Assembly (NCBI RefSeq): GCF_001039355.2
Contig: NW_019775622.1
Span: forward strand, 220,653-284,652
Length of the DNA: 64,000 bases
Direction: 5' to 3'
Source of the DNA: Lingula anatina
Taxonomy: Eukaryota > Brachiopoda > Lingulata > Lingulida > Lingulidae
The notes beneath the pieces are model-generated. The model saw only the letters and a list, made by a program, of their open reading frames with translations. It did no database searches and was not told the DNA's origin. Positions 28,126 to 40,294 of this stretch are shown here, one piece after another. Each line of letters begins with the position of its first letter. Positions within the stretch are counted from its first letter, which is position 1. The translations under genes and the position numbers were made by a program.

Positions 28126-31100
28126 TTTTTTCAGAAAATTTTATGACATTTTATGTTTATACTGCAACTTGAATTGATGTTAATAATGGTTATAGCAAGG
28201 CAGTGCATTTCATATTTTGATTATTTGGAATCACTTTACCAAAATAATAGCACATAGCAAAATCAGAAATGTAGTATTTTGCTCCAATTTGTTCATTTCT
28301 TTGACGAGTTTCATGTTCAGTGTAAGATAATAACCAGAAAATGAAACCTTACCTTGGACAAAGACTTTACAGAAATAATAGTCTGTAGCGTGACATTGTT
28401 ATTCTTCGATCCAGAAACCGATTATCAGGAGCCTGGAATCTAGACTTAACCGCTGTCACAGTTCTGAAGTGTTTATGTGGTTTATATTATAAATGGGTTT
28501 CTTGTGTTTTGTGGTTAAGCAAAAGGCAGTTGAAAAGATGAATTAGGTTTACACAAAATTTTCAACTTCTGTTGTTTTTGCATGGAGGGGGGATTAAGGA
28601 CATTTTCATTTCTGCTGCAAGAGGCACTTATGAAGAGATTTACTATCAACAGCTAGGTGAAACTTAAATAAAGATATATAGAAAAAAAATGGAGATAATA
28701 AAATCTTCTTATGAAGTTTTCTTTAGAGCTGTTTTAAATATTGACAAATATGTCCGTTTCCTCTAGTGTACAATTTTTCTGCCATGTAGCAAAAATTGAC
28801 GCCCTTTGCCATTTCCATTTTACAGAGCCCATCATTAAGTTTGAGAGGACAAAGTACTCTGTTAACGAGCCTATGTTTAGTGGAGAGATTGCCACTGTAG
28901 AGATCCCCGTGGTGCGTTTAGGAGATCTTTCACAAACTTCCATAGTGCGTGTTCACACCAAAGATGGATCGGCTAAATCTGGGCCTGGAAATGACTACCA
29001 TGGCTTCTCTAAAGGTTTGTTGTTGTAAAAAAAAAAATGCTTCTATTGAAAGCAGATTGATTATTATGTCAAGATACTAAAGTTCCCTCAAACATTCATA
29101 CTCTGTACTAAATCGAGTTCTAATTCAGTCCTTTCAAAAAAGTGGCCATTCCTGTTCATGAAACAGTTAAAAAGTCTTAATTTATTTAAACTTCTTTTCA
29201 TTTTGGATAAATGGAGAAAATTGAAAATGTCTTCTTTGATCTTGTTTTCTGTTCCTCAGAACTAAGTGCTGAGAATTGTGTTGTGATAACACCTTATATA
29301 CATAACTGCAACAATATGAAAAAAACAAAAAAATACCTATTTATATTTCAGAACTTGAGTTTGGGCTGAATGTGTCCCGTCATGTTATCAAGGTAGAGGT
29401 GCTGTACGATGGAGAGAGGGAGATGAGAGAGGCCTTCACTGTCCACATCAAACCTGACAGAAATATGGTGGCAGATGTACAGGTGAGTTCTCATCTGTTT
29501 TCAGGTCACGGTTATGACTCAATCCTTTCAATGGAGACAAATTATCAAATTTTCAGATACATAATTTTAAAATCATTAAAAATATATTTCTTTGTAGCAT
29601 TTGTGGTGTTTTTACTGTTACATGTCTAGGTAACCTGCTTTACAATTTTGTTGCTTCCATTCCTGGACCATAGGAATGTTCAAACTTTAATAACTTAAAA
29701 AATACAGTATCTGTAAAATTCACATTTTTCCACATTGAAAAGATCAAGCCATTACCTTTTCAGATTTAATATATATCTACTCTTTATAATATTAGGTTAT
29801 AGTTTCATAGCATATTAATCTAGAGGAAATTTCTATATTTCATTATTTTCACATGCTCATTATTTCTTGAAGAAGGTTTTAGCTTTAGTCAATATATTGC
29901 ACTATAGTGAGTAAGCTCAGGAACCCTTTGCAGCAAAGTATCTTTATGAACCTCTTATGTCACTTTTGCCTGCTTTATCTGATTCGTCCTCAACAGTTTC
30001 AATTCATTCCTTACTTTTCAGATGAACAAAGCAATTGTGTACATCGAAGAAATGAACAAGATGGCAGATGTCACGTTTCCATCTCCGCCAATGGTAGTGT
30101 CCCTCCGTAACTATGATGATGCCAAGAATGCTCCACCTAATCCAGTCCAAGGTTACCCTGTTATATGTATCACAGTAGGTTGATGTTCTCTCTTACTTTA
30201 GTTATCCACTTACTGATTTCTTTTGGAATCATATTAGTTAGTTCTGTGGTATATAGGAGTACAATAAATTTTGGCATTTTATGACAATTGCTGCTGCATT
30301 TAAAAAAACTCAGTACTGCCAAAAACTCATAAACAAAATAGTAAAATTTTTCTAACTTTTATAGTCTGATAAATTATAGGCTCTGAGATAAATTTTCATG
30401 AAATGTGATATATTTAGGTAGAAGGCAACCATCAAGGCATGTTTTTTTAATGAAGGCAATAAGCAATAAATCAGGATGCTGCTCATTTTGTATTATTTTG
30501 ATTCTGCTTTAGACTTCACATCATACATCTGGACTGCATTTAGGGCAGTGTTGATGGAGAACTGGTACAACATGTTTTTCATTCATATTTCTCTCTCAGC
30601 CTTGTAACCCAAAGCACCCAGAATACTACAAGACAGGTTCCCTGTGTACCAGCGAGGGTATCAACGATACGCAGACTATATTCCGCTGGCGTGTGTCAGC
30701 GCCCAGTTACCTAGATGGCGTCACTAGTGAGCTGAATGATGTTTCATCGAACACCTTTTTCACAAATACACATAAGATTACCCTTGACAGTATTTATTTC
30801 AGTGGAGGTGAGTTGATTTTTTTTTGTTTTCACTGACATTTGAACTTCGTGATCTGCAGTGTTTGTTTTATAATCCAATTGTATTGAACATACAAAATAA
30901 AGGTGCTTTTTGAACTATTTTGATAAAAGTTTGGTGATTAGAATATTCAAATTATAATTTTTTTAAAAACTTCAATAACTTTGATCAAGTCAGTACACAT
31001 CCTGAAGACTAACAGTCCAGGAAAGTTTTATTTTTCAGTTTGCTGTAGCCATTTTCAAAAACTTTAGTGTTTTAAAAATAAAAAATACATTCTCACCATT

Positions 31101-33458
31101 TACATGCTCATAAGACTATAATTGCCACATTCAATAGACTAACACAGAGGAAATATTCTCTCTACAGGAAGCAGAGTCCAGTGTGCGGCCAGAGCAGTGA
31201 ACGAAGACGGTGACCCTGGCCTGGAGTTGCTGAGCCCAGTGGTGACGGTGAGCAGTGACGAGGGGATCTGTATGCCTCGCGTGATGGGGTCAGTGGGGGC
31301 GGAACCCTTCACTGCCAAACTCAGATACACAGGTACTTGTATGGAGCAATTCTAGAAATAATTGAAAAAGTAGATGATTTGATTTATAAATGTTAATTAA
31401 TGTAAAAATATAAATAATGTAAATGTAAATTTATGCAAGAACATTAATGCATGGGTGTATTGTATTATTTGTTAGAAGCATTTCTTACAATTATTTTCTT
31501 ACTTATGCCAATGAGAATTCAAAGAGTAAAAATATTTATCCAGAGTTAACTTACTTTTCCACTTTCTTTGTGTAGTTCAATAAGTAAAAAAAGCCTTATG
31601 CAAAAGTTTACACTGTAACCACTTCACAGCCAGCTTGTTTCACATTCTATAAAAATTGTTATTCTAGGACCTGGTGATCCCACTCACCCCAACATGGTGA
31701 GGCTATCAGTGACCATTCCCCACAGAGACGGCATGCTGCCTGTCATTTCCACCAATATATTGTCCAATTTTGAACTGGCCCTCAGCCCAGACGCCTTCCG
31801 TATTGGCCAGCACAAATGTTCGAATTTGCTGGATTATGATGAAGTCAGGACTAAGTATGGCTACATCACCAACGAGACGAAGAACCCCAACATCGTAGGC
31901 TCCATGGAACCCTATCAGTACAATGCTGATATCCGCTCGGAACCCTCTCTCAGATTTTACAAGTACGTGGAAGCATTATGTTGATTTAAAGGATTTAAAG
32001 CAGAAACTGTAGTTATTACATTGTATTGTGTACATTGTGAAAGCATGAGCAATATGGAATTTTCATTTTGAAATTATTCGTTGTCAACCTGTTGTTGGTA
32101 TTGAAGTTTCTAGAGTGACTTATGTTCTTTGATTGCCTTCTAATTAACGGCAGTTCTCTATTAAAATTTACATTTTCAATTCAGTTCCATGTATAAGTGC
32201 AGAAGTTAAGTTGTATAAGAGTAGATGTTCAGTTCAATTGAGTAAGTGTAGAAGTTTGGTTCAAATGTGTTAGTGCAGAAGTTCAGTTTAGTTATACAAG
32301 CAAAGGAGTTCAAGTCAATTTTATAATAGTGCTTCTTCAGTGTTTTACAACTGGACTCCAAAAAAGTAATATTTTTGACAGTGGCATTCAGTTGAATATG
32401 TCAGTAATATTGAATACAATTTCTCTCAGGAATCTGGACCTTGAGGCGTGTCTCTGGGAGTTTGTGACCTATTATACCATGTCTGAACTGGTGACGGACT
32501 GTGGAGGAACCATTGGTACAGATGGACAGGTGAGTGGTATTTTTTTTCTCTCTTTACAAAACATTATGTTTTCATGATTTTTTCAAGTCAATAAGTGGCT
32601 TTTAGGAAGTGTCACAGCTCTTCTCTTCAGTCCTTTTATAAATTGCTCAAATATTCACATTTACAGAATTTCAAGTTTTTTTCAGCATAAATTTTAATAA
32701 TGTATGTTAATTTTCTTTGGTATGCAGGTTTTGAATCTCAAGCAGTCCTATGTGTCAGTGCGTGTCCCGCTGTACGTATCATATGTGTTTCATTCACCTG
32801 TGGCAACTGGTGGTTGGCAGAACTACGACCTGTCCTCACAGCTCAGACTTACATTTGTATACGACACTGCCATCTTGTGGCAGAATGGTATTGGTGCCGA
32901 AGATGGTTCATCAGAACTTCAAGGTAAAATAAAATTTCTTATGATCTTATTTTAAAAGTTCTCATATATTTATTTATACACACTCACGCACGCACGCACG
33001 CACACACACACACACACACACACATTGTTTTCCCCATATTGAAATAAACATATCTTTTTTACTTATTTAATCCAGGTTTTCTGTATCCAACCAGTATGCG
33101 TATAAGAAAAGATGGCCGTCTTGCTGTAAATTTTAGAACAGAAGCCAGATTCAGAGGGCAATATGTGTTGAGTCATCCAGGTAACTAGCTTTAAAAGATA
33201 TTACATACTTTTGAGTTACGATTTAATTTGTCTATTAGTTATGAGTGGAAAATTGACATATTTTTAAAGAGGAGAGTAGAATAAATAATTACCATTCCAG
33301 TTTTAGTTTTCTCATAACATTTAATGTGATAATATTAATCTCCATTAAGACCCATTTTTCTGTCTAATTACCAGTAATTTTTTCTTTAAAATTCTTGTCA
33401 ATTTTGTCCATTTTCTGGTGGTAGAAGTTGGCTTATGGTATATGTTGTGATAGAGGAT

Positions 33459-33495
<37 letters not shown>

Positions 33496-35728
33496 TGGGC
33501 TTTAATTGGTTCCCTCCCCTTTCAATTTCATTCTGCTGTTCTATTATCCCTTGTCTTCACCAGGCACCAGTCTGACTTCCATGGTGATGTCAGCTGTCAA
33601 TCCTGATCTCACGTTTACCTTGGAACTTCTGAGAAGTGAACCAACCTTTGAACAGCCTGAACAAACATGGGAGTTTGTGTCAGATTACGCTGTAAGTTGC
33701 AACTGTAGTTATTGAAATAACTCCAAATTTCTGTATTCGATAAAGATTGTGGTGGGACAACTTTTGGCATGTGATTCTTTCATGGTTTCCATTTATACAT
33801 GAAGAGCAGTGGGTGTTACCTTGTAGAAAATACCACTGAAGCTGATGAAAACCACATAATGTTTTCATTAAAGAAAAAAGCAATGACTTTGTTAAGAAAA
33901 AAAATTCCTTTTACAGGTACGCGACTACTCAGGGAAGTACACCATAAAGCTGATTCCTTGCACCACCCCCCTGGACCAAGAGTACGCCCTCCCTGTCGTT
34001 TGTAACCCTCGTCAGCCTATGAACTTTGACCTGGATATAAGATTCCAGCAGATTAGTGATCCTGTGCCTGCCGAGTTCAGCCTCAATACCAACTTTCATC
34101 TGCTGCGGAAGAAGGCCCTTTGGCTGTCTGATGGTTCTATGGGTTTTGGAGAGGACTCAGATGCTGCTTTTGGACAAGGTATGGAAACAAATCGATAATT
34201 AAATTCAGTAAATGGTTATTGTGATATTGCAAAATATTTTAAGATTCTTTAAATTTTAATATTTGTCAGGTTGTGTTCTTGAAGTAATTTTTGCATTCAT
34301 ATAAAACTTCATATAAAACTTCCCCGTCTCTCTCAGGTGACAAGATATATGGAAGAATAATGGTGGACTCAGTTCAGAATCTTGGTGATTCTTTTAACTT
34401 GAACATTGAGAAAGTATTCATATGTACTGGCAAGGATGGGTATATTCCTAAGTATGACCCTGCCAATGAGGAATATGGTTGTGTGGCGGACTCACCGAAC
34501 TTACAGCAGACATTTAGAATACTGGTGAGTTTTACTGATAAAAGTCAATGAAAATGAGCTGATTTTTTTTTCATAGTCACTTGAGTAATGCACAAGTTTG
34601 TCTCTGGAAAAGCAAAAGTCCTGGTAAAATAAAAATTTCCGACAATGTTTCATATATCACAATAGAAAAAAAAAACAAATGTAGTAATGGACTTATGAGG
34701 TAACTATCACTAAGTTAGTCCAATATCAGATTTACTTTTTCCCTCTTGTGATATCACTTTACTGGATGAATCAGAACATTCATTTCCCCAATTTCTCATA
34801 CAGTTACAGTACTTCTTATTTACCTACTGATGTTTGATATTCTCTTACAGGACAAAGGTGCCCCTAACACTATCTCCCCTACATTCAGAGACATCCCCTT
34901 CAATGCAAGGCTGGCAGTAGACGACCCCTCAGCAGTGAACCTCGTACTGCAGCCAGGATCTGATGGGTTTAGCCTGGATGCCAAACCTCTGTTCAAGGCA
35001 AGAACTTTTGTTCCTTAAACTTCCTTATTTGGGAGCAAAACTTTTTAGTTGTTTCTTAAACTTTAAATAATTTGAGTGAGTTCATGAAATGACAAAATGT
35101 TTTCATTAATTTAAAATGTCTTTTAATTGTTTTATAAGTGATGAAATATTTTCATGAATTGAAATTCTCTTTTAACTGTTGTGTATTTTGTATTGTATTA
35201 TAGGTGGACTCAGGAAGACAGTGGTTTGTCCACGCCATTTACACTGTGCGTTCCATGGAAAACTCGCGGAACGGCATCGGAAAAAGAAGCATCACGTACC
35301 ACAGCATTTCAGGCATTCAATCATCATTAGAAACAATGGTGGAAGAGGTGTTACACACACGAAGAAAGCGTGCAATAGAAGACACTAAAAATATTGGCCA
35401 AAGTAATAACAGGGGAACAAATATGGTGAGAATATCACTGAACTTTACAGCTAAAGCGGAGGACAATAATTTGCAAGGAAACACTGAAGTTGGAACATCT
35501 GTTTTAAATACTGAACCAGCCAGCACACCCATAATACCAATTATTATTGCAGTTGTTCTGTTCCTTGTTTTATGCATAATTATTATCGTAATTGTCATCG
35601 TTGTTGGAAGAAAGAAAAAAGAAAAAAAGAAATCTCTCAGTAATGGAGTCACTGTCCCCATTGGGAATGGCAAGAGTAGAGTGTATGATCCTAAATATCA
35701 GAATAATAATGACAGCTCAGAAGTATAG
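15770..35728 (+). CDS. FREM2: FRAS1-related extracellular matrix protein 2 (FREM2-like), C-terminal half
   Basis: Single-pass membrane protein of the FRAS/FREM complex, which anchors epithelia to the basement membrane. Coding exons: 15770-15859, 20831-20977, 21652-21732, 22337-22486, 22850-22975, 23258-23506, 24448-24597, 25176-25385, 26431-26628, 26912-27079, 28826-29014, 29352-29482, 30022-30174, 30600-30807, 31168-31332, 31668-31962, 32430-32529, 32728-32923, 33076-33180, 33564-33691, 33917-34178, 34337-34524, 34851-34997, 35204-35728 (stop TAG). Frame is kept through all 24 exons, giving 1452 residues. Order: end of the last CSPG repeat, five Calx-beta domains, a long conserved cysteine-bearing extracellular region, a basic cleavage site, a membrane helix and a short tail ending DSSEV. 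The length matches the C-terminal half of vertebrate FREM2 (about 3170 aa). The signal peptide and the CSPG repeats lie upstream of the window. Intron 23 uses a GC donor. FREM1 and FREM3 are less likely because FREM1 lacks this membrane tail. Confidence 0.93.
16046..20830. other. Long FREM2 intron, no gene seen
   Basis: AT-rich intronic sequence between the last CSPG exon and the first Calx-beta exon. A TCTG-type microsatellite lies at about 18886-18927. I found no exon with believable splice sites and no transposon protein. Confidence 0.7.
18886..18927. repeat. TCTG microsatellite
   Basis: A run of CTGT units with two early CCAT interruptions. Confidence 0.9.
20831..22486 (+). other. FREM2 Calx-beta domain 1 (three exons)
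   Basis: Exons 20831-20977, 21652-21732 and 22337-22486. The first starts with the last CSPG strands (LNWAWISF), then a Calx-beta opening ([22 protein letters not shown]). The domain closes with [19 protein letters not shown] and [11 protein letters not shown], the acidic loop and final strand typical of the family. All splice junctions are phase 1. Confidence 0.9.
22850..23506 (+). other. FREM2 Calx-beta domain 2 (two exons)
   Basis: Exons 22850-22975 and 23258-23506. Signatures are [19 protein letters not shown], then [40 protein letters not shown] and PDKDD. The acidic residues suit calcium binding in a beta-sandwich. The phase-1 split falls in the middle of the domain. Confidence 0.92.
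24448..25385 (+). other. FREM2 Calx-beta domain 3 (two exons)
   Basis: Exons 24448-24597 and 25176-25385. Signatures are [59 protein letters not shown] and VINDSVTD. It has the same phase-1 two-exon layout as domain 2. Confidence 0.92.
26431..27079 (+). other. FREM2 Calx-beta domain 4 (two exons)
   Basis: Exons 26431-26628 and 26912-27079. Signatures are [37 protein letters not shown] and [18 protein letters not shown]. It has the same phase-1 two-exon layout. Confidence 0.92.
27089..27265 (+). mobile_element. Dispersed element, family 2, copy 1
   Basis: A block starting GCCACATTCACAACAGGGGAC and ending GTCTGCTGTGAATGCAC; these termini are roughly inverted. The interior (AAAAGTTTGCC, AGACACTGAATAGA, GGGTCAGCAATATT) recurs in opposite orientation at 43862-43995. 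A shorter related copy lies at 49379-49450. Non-coding, and located just inside a FREM2 intron. Confidence 0.7.
28061..28124. repeat. ATT microsatellite
   Basis: An uninterrupted run of about 21 ATT units in a FREM2 intron. Confidence 0.95.
28826..29482 (+). other. FREM2 Calx-beta domain 5 (two exons)
   Basis: Exons 28826-29014 and 29352-29482. Signatures are [40 protein letters not shown] and [18 protein letters not shown]. The second exon ends in phase 0, which ends the run of phase-1 introns. Confidence 0.9.
32180..32312 (+). repeat. Degenerate 30-odd-base direct repeats
   Basis: Four to five diverged units sharing TAAGTGCAGAAGTT and TTCAGTT-like cores lie in a FREM2 intron. Confidence 0.55.
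32980..33023. repeat. CA/CG microsatellite
   Basis: CACG units followed by a CA run, about 50 bases before a FREM2 acceptor. Confidence 0.9.
33463..33494. repeat. Poly-T run
   Basis: A run of about 32 T, upstream of the acceptor at 33563. It could be the reversed A tail of a retroposed sequence or an extended pyrimidine tract. Confidence 0.9.
35204..35728 (+). other. FREM2 last exon: cleavage site, membrane helix, PDZ-ligand tail
   Basis: The exon opens with [17 protein letters not shown] and GIGKRS, conserved in FREM2. RRKR is encoded at 35360-35371, a furin-type site in the stalk. About 26 hydrophobic residues (35531-35608, rich in I and V) form one membrane helix. A basic stop-transfer stretch (RKKKEKKK) follows, and the tail ends DSSEV. 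Vertebrate FREM2 also has a multibasic stalk site and a PDZ-binding end recognised by GRIP1. The layout suggests the same shedding and trafficking, but that is inference. Confidence 0.9.
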
Positions 35729-38700
35729 GCAGACATTTGCTTTTTTTATGTGCAAACACAGCTGTTATTGTAGATGTTGTTGTCACCAGAACCTGTCTTC
35801 ATTGCCAAAGTACCCAACATTTTTATAACAACTGTATCTGAAAAATGGGGACACTGTTTTGCATTTAATTGTTTAGAGTGTCATATTTCTTGTTGCATCA
35901 GTGGAAATCAGAATCGGTGTTTTGCATGAATCTTGGTGTCATTTGTATAGGTCAAAGAATCAAATGTTGTGTTCAAAAATTAGCCCACAGGAAAGCCTGT
36001 AATAATCAGCAGAGATTTGGCTATATGACAGCTCTGTGTATTAGAGTTTGAAACGTTGCTGGATCATTTCACATCTTTAAATGTCTTTTTTAAGAGAGGG
36101 TAGTCTGCTTTTATTTAGGGTGCTCTGCTCCAGTCCCTGTTATACCTTAAAAGGAGATTCTTACTGTGCTACTAGATAGGATGACAGGCCAGATTCTCTC
36201 AGAGGCTTTGTCACTTGTTTTTCAGTATACATTTAACTGTAATGCATTTTTTACAATGATGACTGGGAAAGTCTCATCCCCTTCAACTTTGTCATACATA
36301 CAATTTTATATTGGATTCAGCCGTTCATTATTTACATCTGTTACAGTTTTCTTATCTATTGGTACTTTTTTTTGTCAAAAGTTCCCAAGTTATTTATGCA
36401 AAATAACATACAAGATTCATAGGTGTCTGTATATAAAGAAACATCACCACGCTGTTTTTAAATTCACACTTGCAGTACTACATGAAATTCCCTGTACAGA
36501 ACAGTATGGATCTTACTAGTCTATTTTACTGTCATACTTGAAAAAGAAATGTTATTTTACTAGTCTAGTGTTTTATTTGTGTTCACTGCTAAGCACTGCC
36601 TTGCAAAATGTTATTAAAGAACAGTTTTAAGGTGATCATGGTTGTAAAGAAAGACCATGTGCTCACGAAGGTCTCTGCAAGAAGACATCAAAGATGGCGT
36701 TCAAGTTTTTTTTTTATGTTTTGAGATTTGATCTCATTTTAATCAATATTTTAAGCAATCAGACTTTATCTTCTTGTTCTCGATTAGAACAGGCATTATG
36801 ACAAAAATTAGATTATTGGTATTATAACTGTATAACTTTGATCATTGTATAACAGTGTGAATTAGACAAAATGATTGTTATAGATATTATATATTAGTGG
36901 ATTCCTACACTGCCCATTTCGTTAAATGTCTCAAGTTCTTATAATGTATTATATGATTTTACAACCAAAGCTCTTTAAGCAGTTTCATGTTGCAGCTACA
37001 GTAGGTTTCAATAAATCATTGGTGTAACATTGCTTTGGTTCCTACACACATCAACAATTGACTAAAAATCATTAAATAATTACGATGATATCTGAATGGC
37101 GAGTGTGTGTTGCCAAGATTGCAGAGACGCCATATTGGTTTATTTTGAAGTTGTTGGTTCATTATGGTGGCTCATATAAAGCCCACAGTGATTAAAACAT
37201 ACACGGTGCCTGAACAAAAATTGCTTGACTTCGTTGTATCAAGATGTGTTTTGGAAACAAGTTTCTGTGCCTTATTCGATTATGAATACTTGTGTATTCA
37301 GTTATTAAAATGTCTGCATTTTAATGTGAAGATGGGGTGCCATAGTTGCATGTTATCTATCTGCAAGAAAACCAGTCAGCATCATTATAGAATTTGTCTA
37401 AGCACACAATTTTGTCATAAAATATTATCTTAATTATATTTTCAATCGCCTTTGAGTATGCATCCAGCTTCACTTGTAAAGAAATTTGAACTGACTGGGT
37501 AAAAATATTCTATCAGATTGTCTTTGTTTGGTGTTGAATTTTTAACTAGTAGACATCCAGAAGCCTTGCAGACATACCTTACTGAAATTAATATCTTATA
37601 GCTGATGTCATATACAAGAATACTGTGTGTAGCCAGTCATAATCTGTTCACCTGGTGATGTCATCTGGTATAGTTCAAGTTAAAGCTGCTCAGAATGCGC
37701 CTTTAGATTAGAAGGGACTCCCCTCCAAATGTCTTGTTTCAGGACATCGTTGGGGGGGGATATACCCTTTAAGTTGTAGTAACAGGAGTCTTTGAAGGCT
37801 TTTTCGCTTACTAATAGTTATTCTTATTAAACATGCACATATATTGTATAATGTTTTCCAGTGTATTTGTTGATGTGTAATAGCATATTCCCTCCAATTA
37901 TGTAGAATGTTTGTAATTTTTATATCTAATGGAATATAAAACATAGGCCATATAATGAGTGATATTAATTTGCTCTTTAAGTGCAGTTTAGTTTAATTAA
38001 ATCTGATTAGTTTTATTGATAATGTACAAAACCATCCCTATTGTGAAGTAATATTATTAAGCAGTATTAAATACTGCTCAGAGAATAAAATGACAGAGAA
38101 ACATTGTAATTATGACCAGTTGAGCTGTGTATTGATTTTTAAATCTCAAACTACCCTTTGTCTACTCATTGATGCCTTGCATGACAATAATATTGGTCCA
38201 CAATACTCAAATGTATACTTCCCCATAAGTTTCATGCATGTACAAATTTGAGTAGGGTTATGAAAATAATTTTTCACTTTTTTTTGACCAAGTAAAATAT
38301 TTCTCTTTGTAAATATTTAAATATTTGTGAGTGTGTTTTGCATATGTGCACGTCAGTCCACGTCAGCACCCATGACTATTTGGTAAAATTCCATCCAAAT
38401 CCTGAACAAAATGGGTTGACTAGTTGCTAAGAGATATAAATCAACAAGAACAAGTCATGTTTTTTTATGAATAAAAATAACTTTATATCTACAATAAACA
38501 ATTATCTAGTGTCAACATATCAAATAAAAACCATTCTACCCAAATACTTAGGAGAAGGTACAAGATTACATCTCTCTCCCCACTTTCCTTAGCTATTTCA
38601 CATATCGTAGATCACATTGTAAATGAAATGCAGGGCCTATACACCCACAGACATAGACCCAAAGACTTGTCCTCCCTAGTAAAATTGTCTATACAGGAAA

Positions 38701-40294
38701 TAGTTTACAAATTGTCTTTTCCAAGATTACAAAATCATTTTGAATGACACTATGGTAATCACAGTTCAAAGCCAGACAAACCAATTTTAATATCTCTAAT
38801 TGATAGAAGCATCAGAAAGGAGTGACGGGTATCACTTTCCCTTATACATATATCATTTTTAAATGAAGACCTACTGGCCACATTAATGCCGGGAGTATCA
38901 CTTTGCTAGAAAGAAAATACATTTTGAATCTCAAATTATCCAATTTTCTCAAAAACAAGTGCACCCTCATGACCGAAATTCATAATAAAAAGAATAATTT
39001 CAGCCATTTTAACAGATCAGAAGCAAGCAGTGAATATTGCAGACTTGATGAAAACCTTTTTTTTTCTATCTCAAAAGCCTACCATATCTATTACTTTTTT
39101 TCTAATGAAATCTGAATCTAACAGCTGGTACAATAGTAGTCTTCTCATGTAGGAAATATTAACAACAAAAACGGAAATATAAAAAACATTTTGTTCACTA
39201 AGGCAACCGGGCTCATTTACCTACCTATCTAATTGTTTCTATCTACAATTATACCTAGATCTACGTAATTCCTTCACTGAAGGAGTCTGTATGAACGCGA
39301 ACACCTTAGTTCCTAAGCCTCTGGCTATTCCTGATCACCATTAAACCACAGTCAACTAGTTAATTGTCTTATACTTCTAGGACTAGATCTGTATCAGATT
39401 CAAGTGCCCTTTTGTCATAATTGATGCAAATTTTGTCAGAAAATGCATGAAACACAGGCATTATAACATTCATCTATATTTAGAGTACTTAACTCCTTGA
39501 CGGAAGATAATAAATCCAACATTTAAGTGCACGTCCCGTGTCCATTTATTTACCTTATAACTATCACTGGACTAGTGACTTGTATTGATATTTACCTTTT
39601 ATTACTCTGTTGTTGGTTCAACAATCCTTTTTGTCATAACTGATACAAATTTCTATGTAAATACATCAAACATGGGGGGAATCTTACCATTTGTGGTTAT
39701 ACAGCCAAATAATTAATTCCCTCACTCTAGCATTTTAGTTTACCTAACAACCAGTAATCACAGTATCAGATCAGATCACTAACTTGAATCTCTTGACATG
39801 CTTTGTTTTTTCAAAAATTTCCTTATCTGAATTTTTTGGTATAATATTTCGATTGCCATTATTTTATCATCACTGATACACCATTGTCAATACTATCATA
39901 CAAAAATATTGCCTGGAGAATAACTTCAGCTGAATTTGAACTCTTATTTAACTGATGTCTATCTAAATTGCAATACAGTATTACTGTACAACATAGTGCA
40001 GAAAAAATGTATTTTTAGAGAGGTTCATGGGGTGTCAACGGCAAACCTCTTTGGAAGAGATATTATAATACAGATACTAGACAGCAAAGCTGGCACATAA
40101 TCAATTTTTCAAAAAATCCAGACACTTTCCAGTACAAAGCAAAAAAAAAATGCATAGAAAGTGTCACAGGAGAATGTAAATTTGGTTTGAAAGAAATGTT
40201 GTTAACAATTTCTTTCTATCAACAGTTCTTAAAAGCATTTGAAAACATGATGAATACTGCTTAAAATGAAAGACTAAAGACAATTTAACTTTTT
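35729..40294. other. FREM2 3'UTR and intergenic sequence to the MAN1B1 3'UTR
   Basis: Non-coding sequence between two convergent genes. AATAAA at 37010-37015 is followed by a GT-rich stretch, a good candidate for FREM2 polyadenylation; another AATAAA lies at 38084-38089. On the other strand, AATAAA hexamers at 39545-39550 and 39598-39603 could serve MAN1B1. Short open frames here (for example 36166-36519) lack splice context or family resemblance. Confidence 0.6.
37010..37015 (+). terminator. Candidate polyadenylation signal of FREM2
   Basis: A canonical AATAAA with a GT/T-rich stretch (GGTGTAACATTGCTTTGGTT) just downstream, about 1.28 kb after the stop codon. A later AATAAA at 38084 is an alternative. 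Confidence 0.45.

Noticed and set aside
36166-36519. Open frame of 117 codons downstream of FREM2
   Set aside because: It lies in the presumed 3'UTR and has no recognisable fold or splice context.
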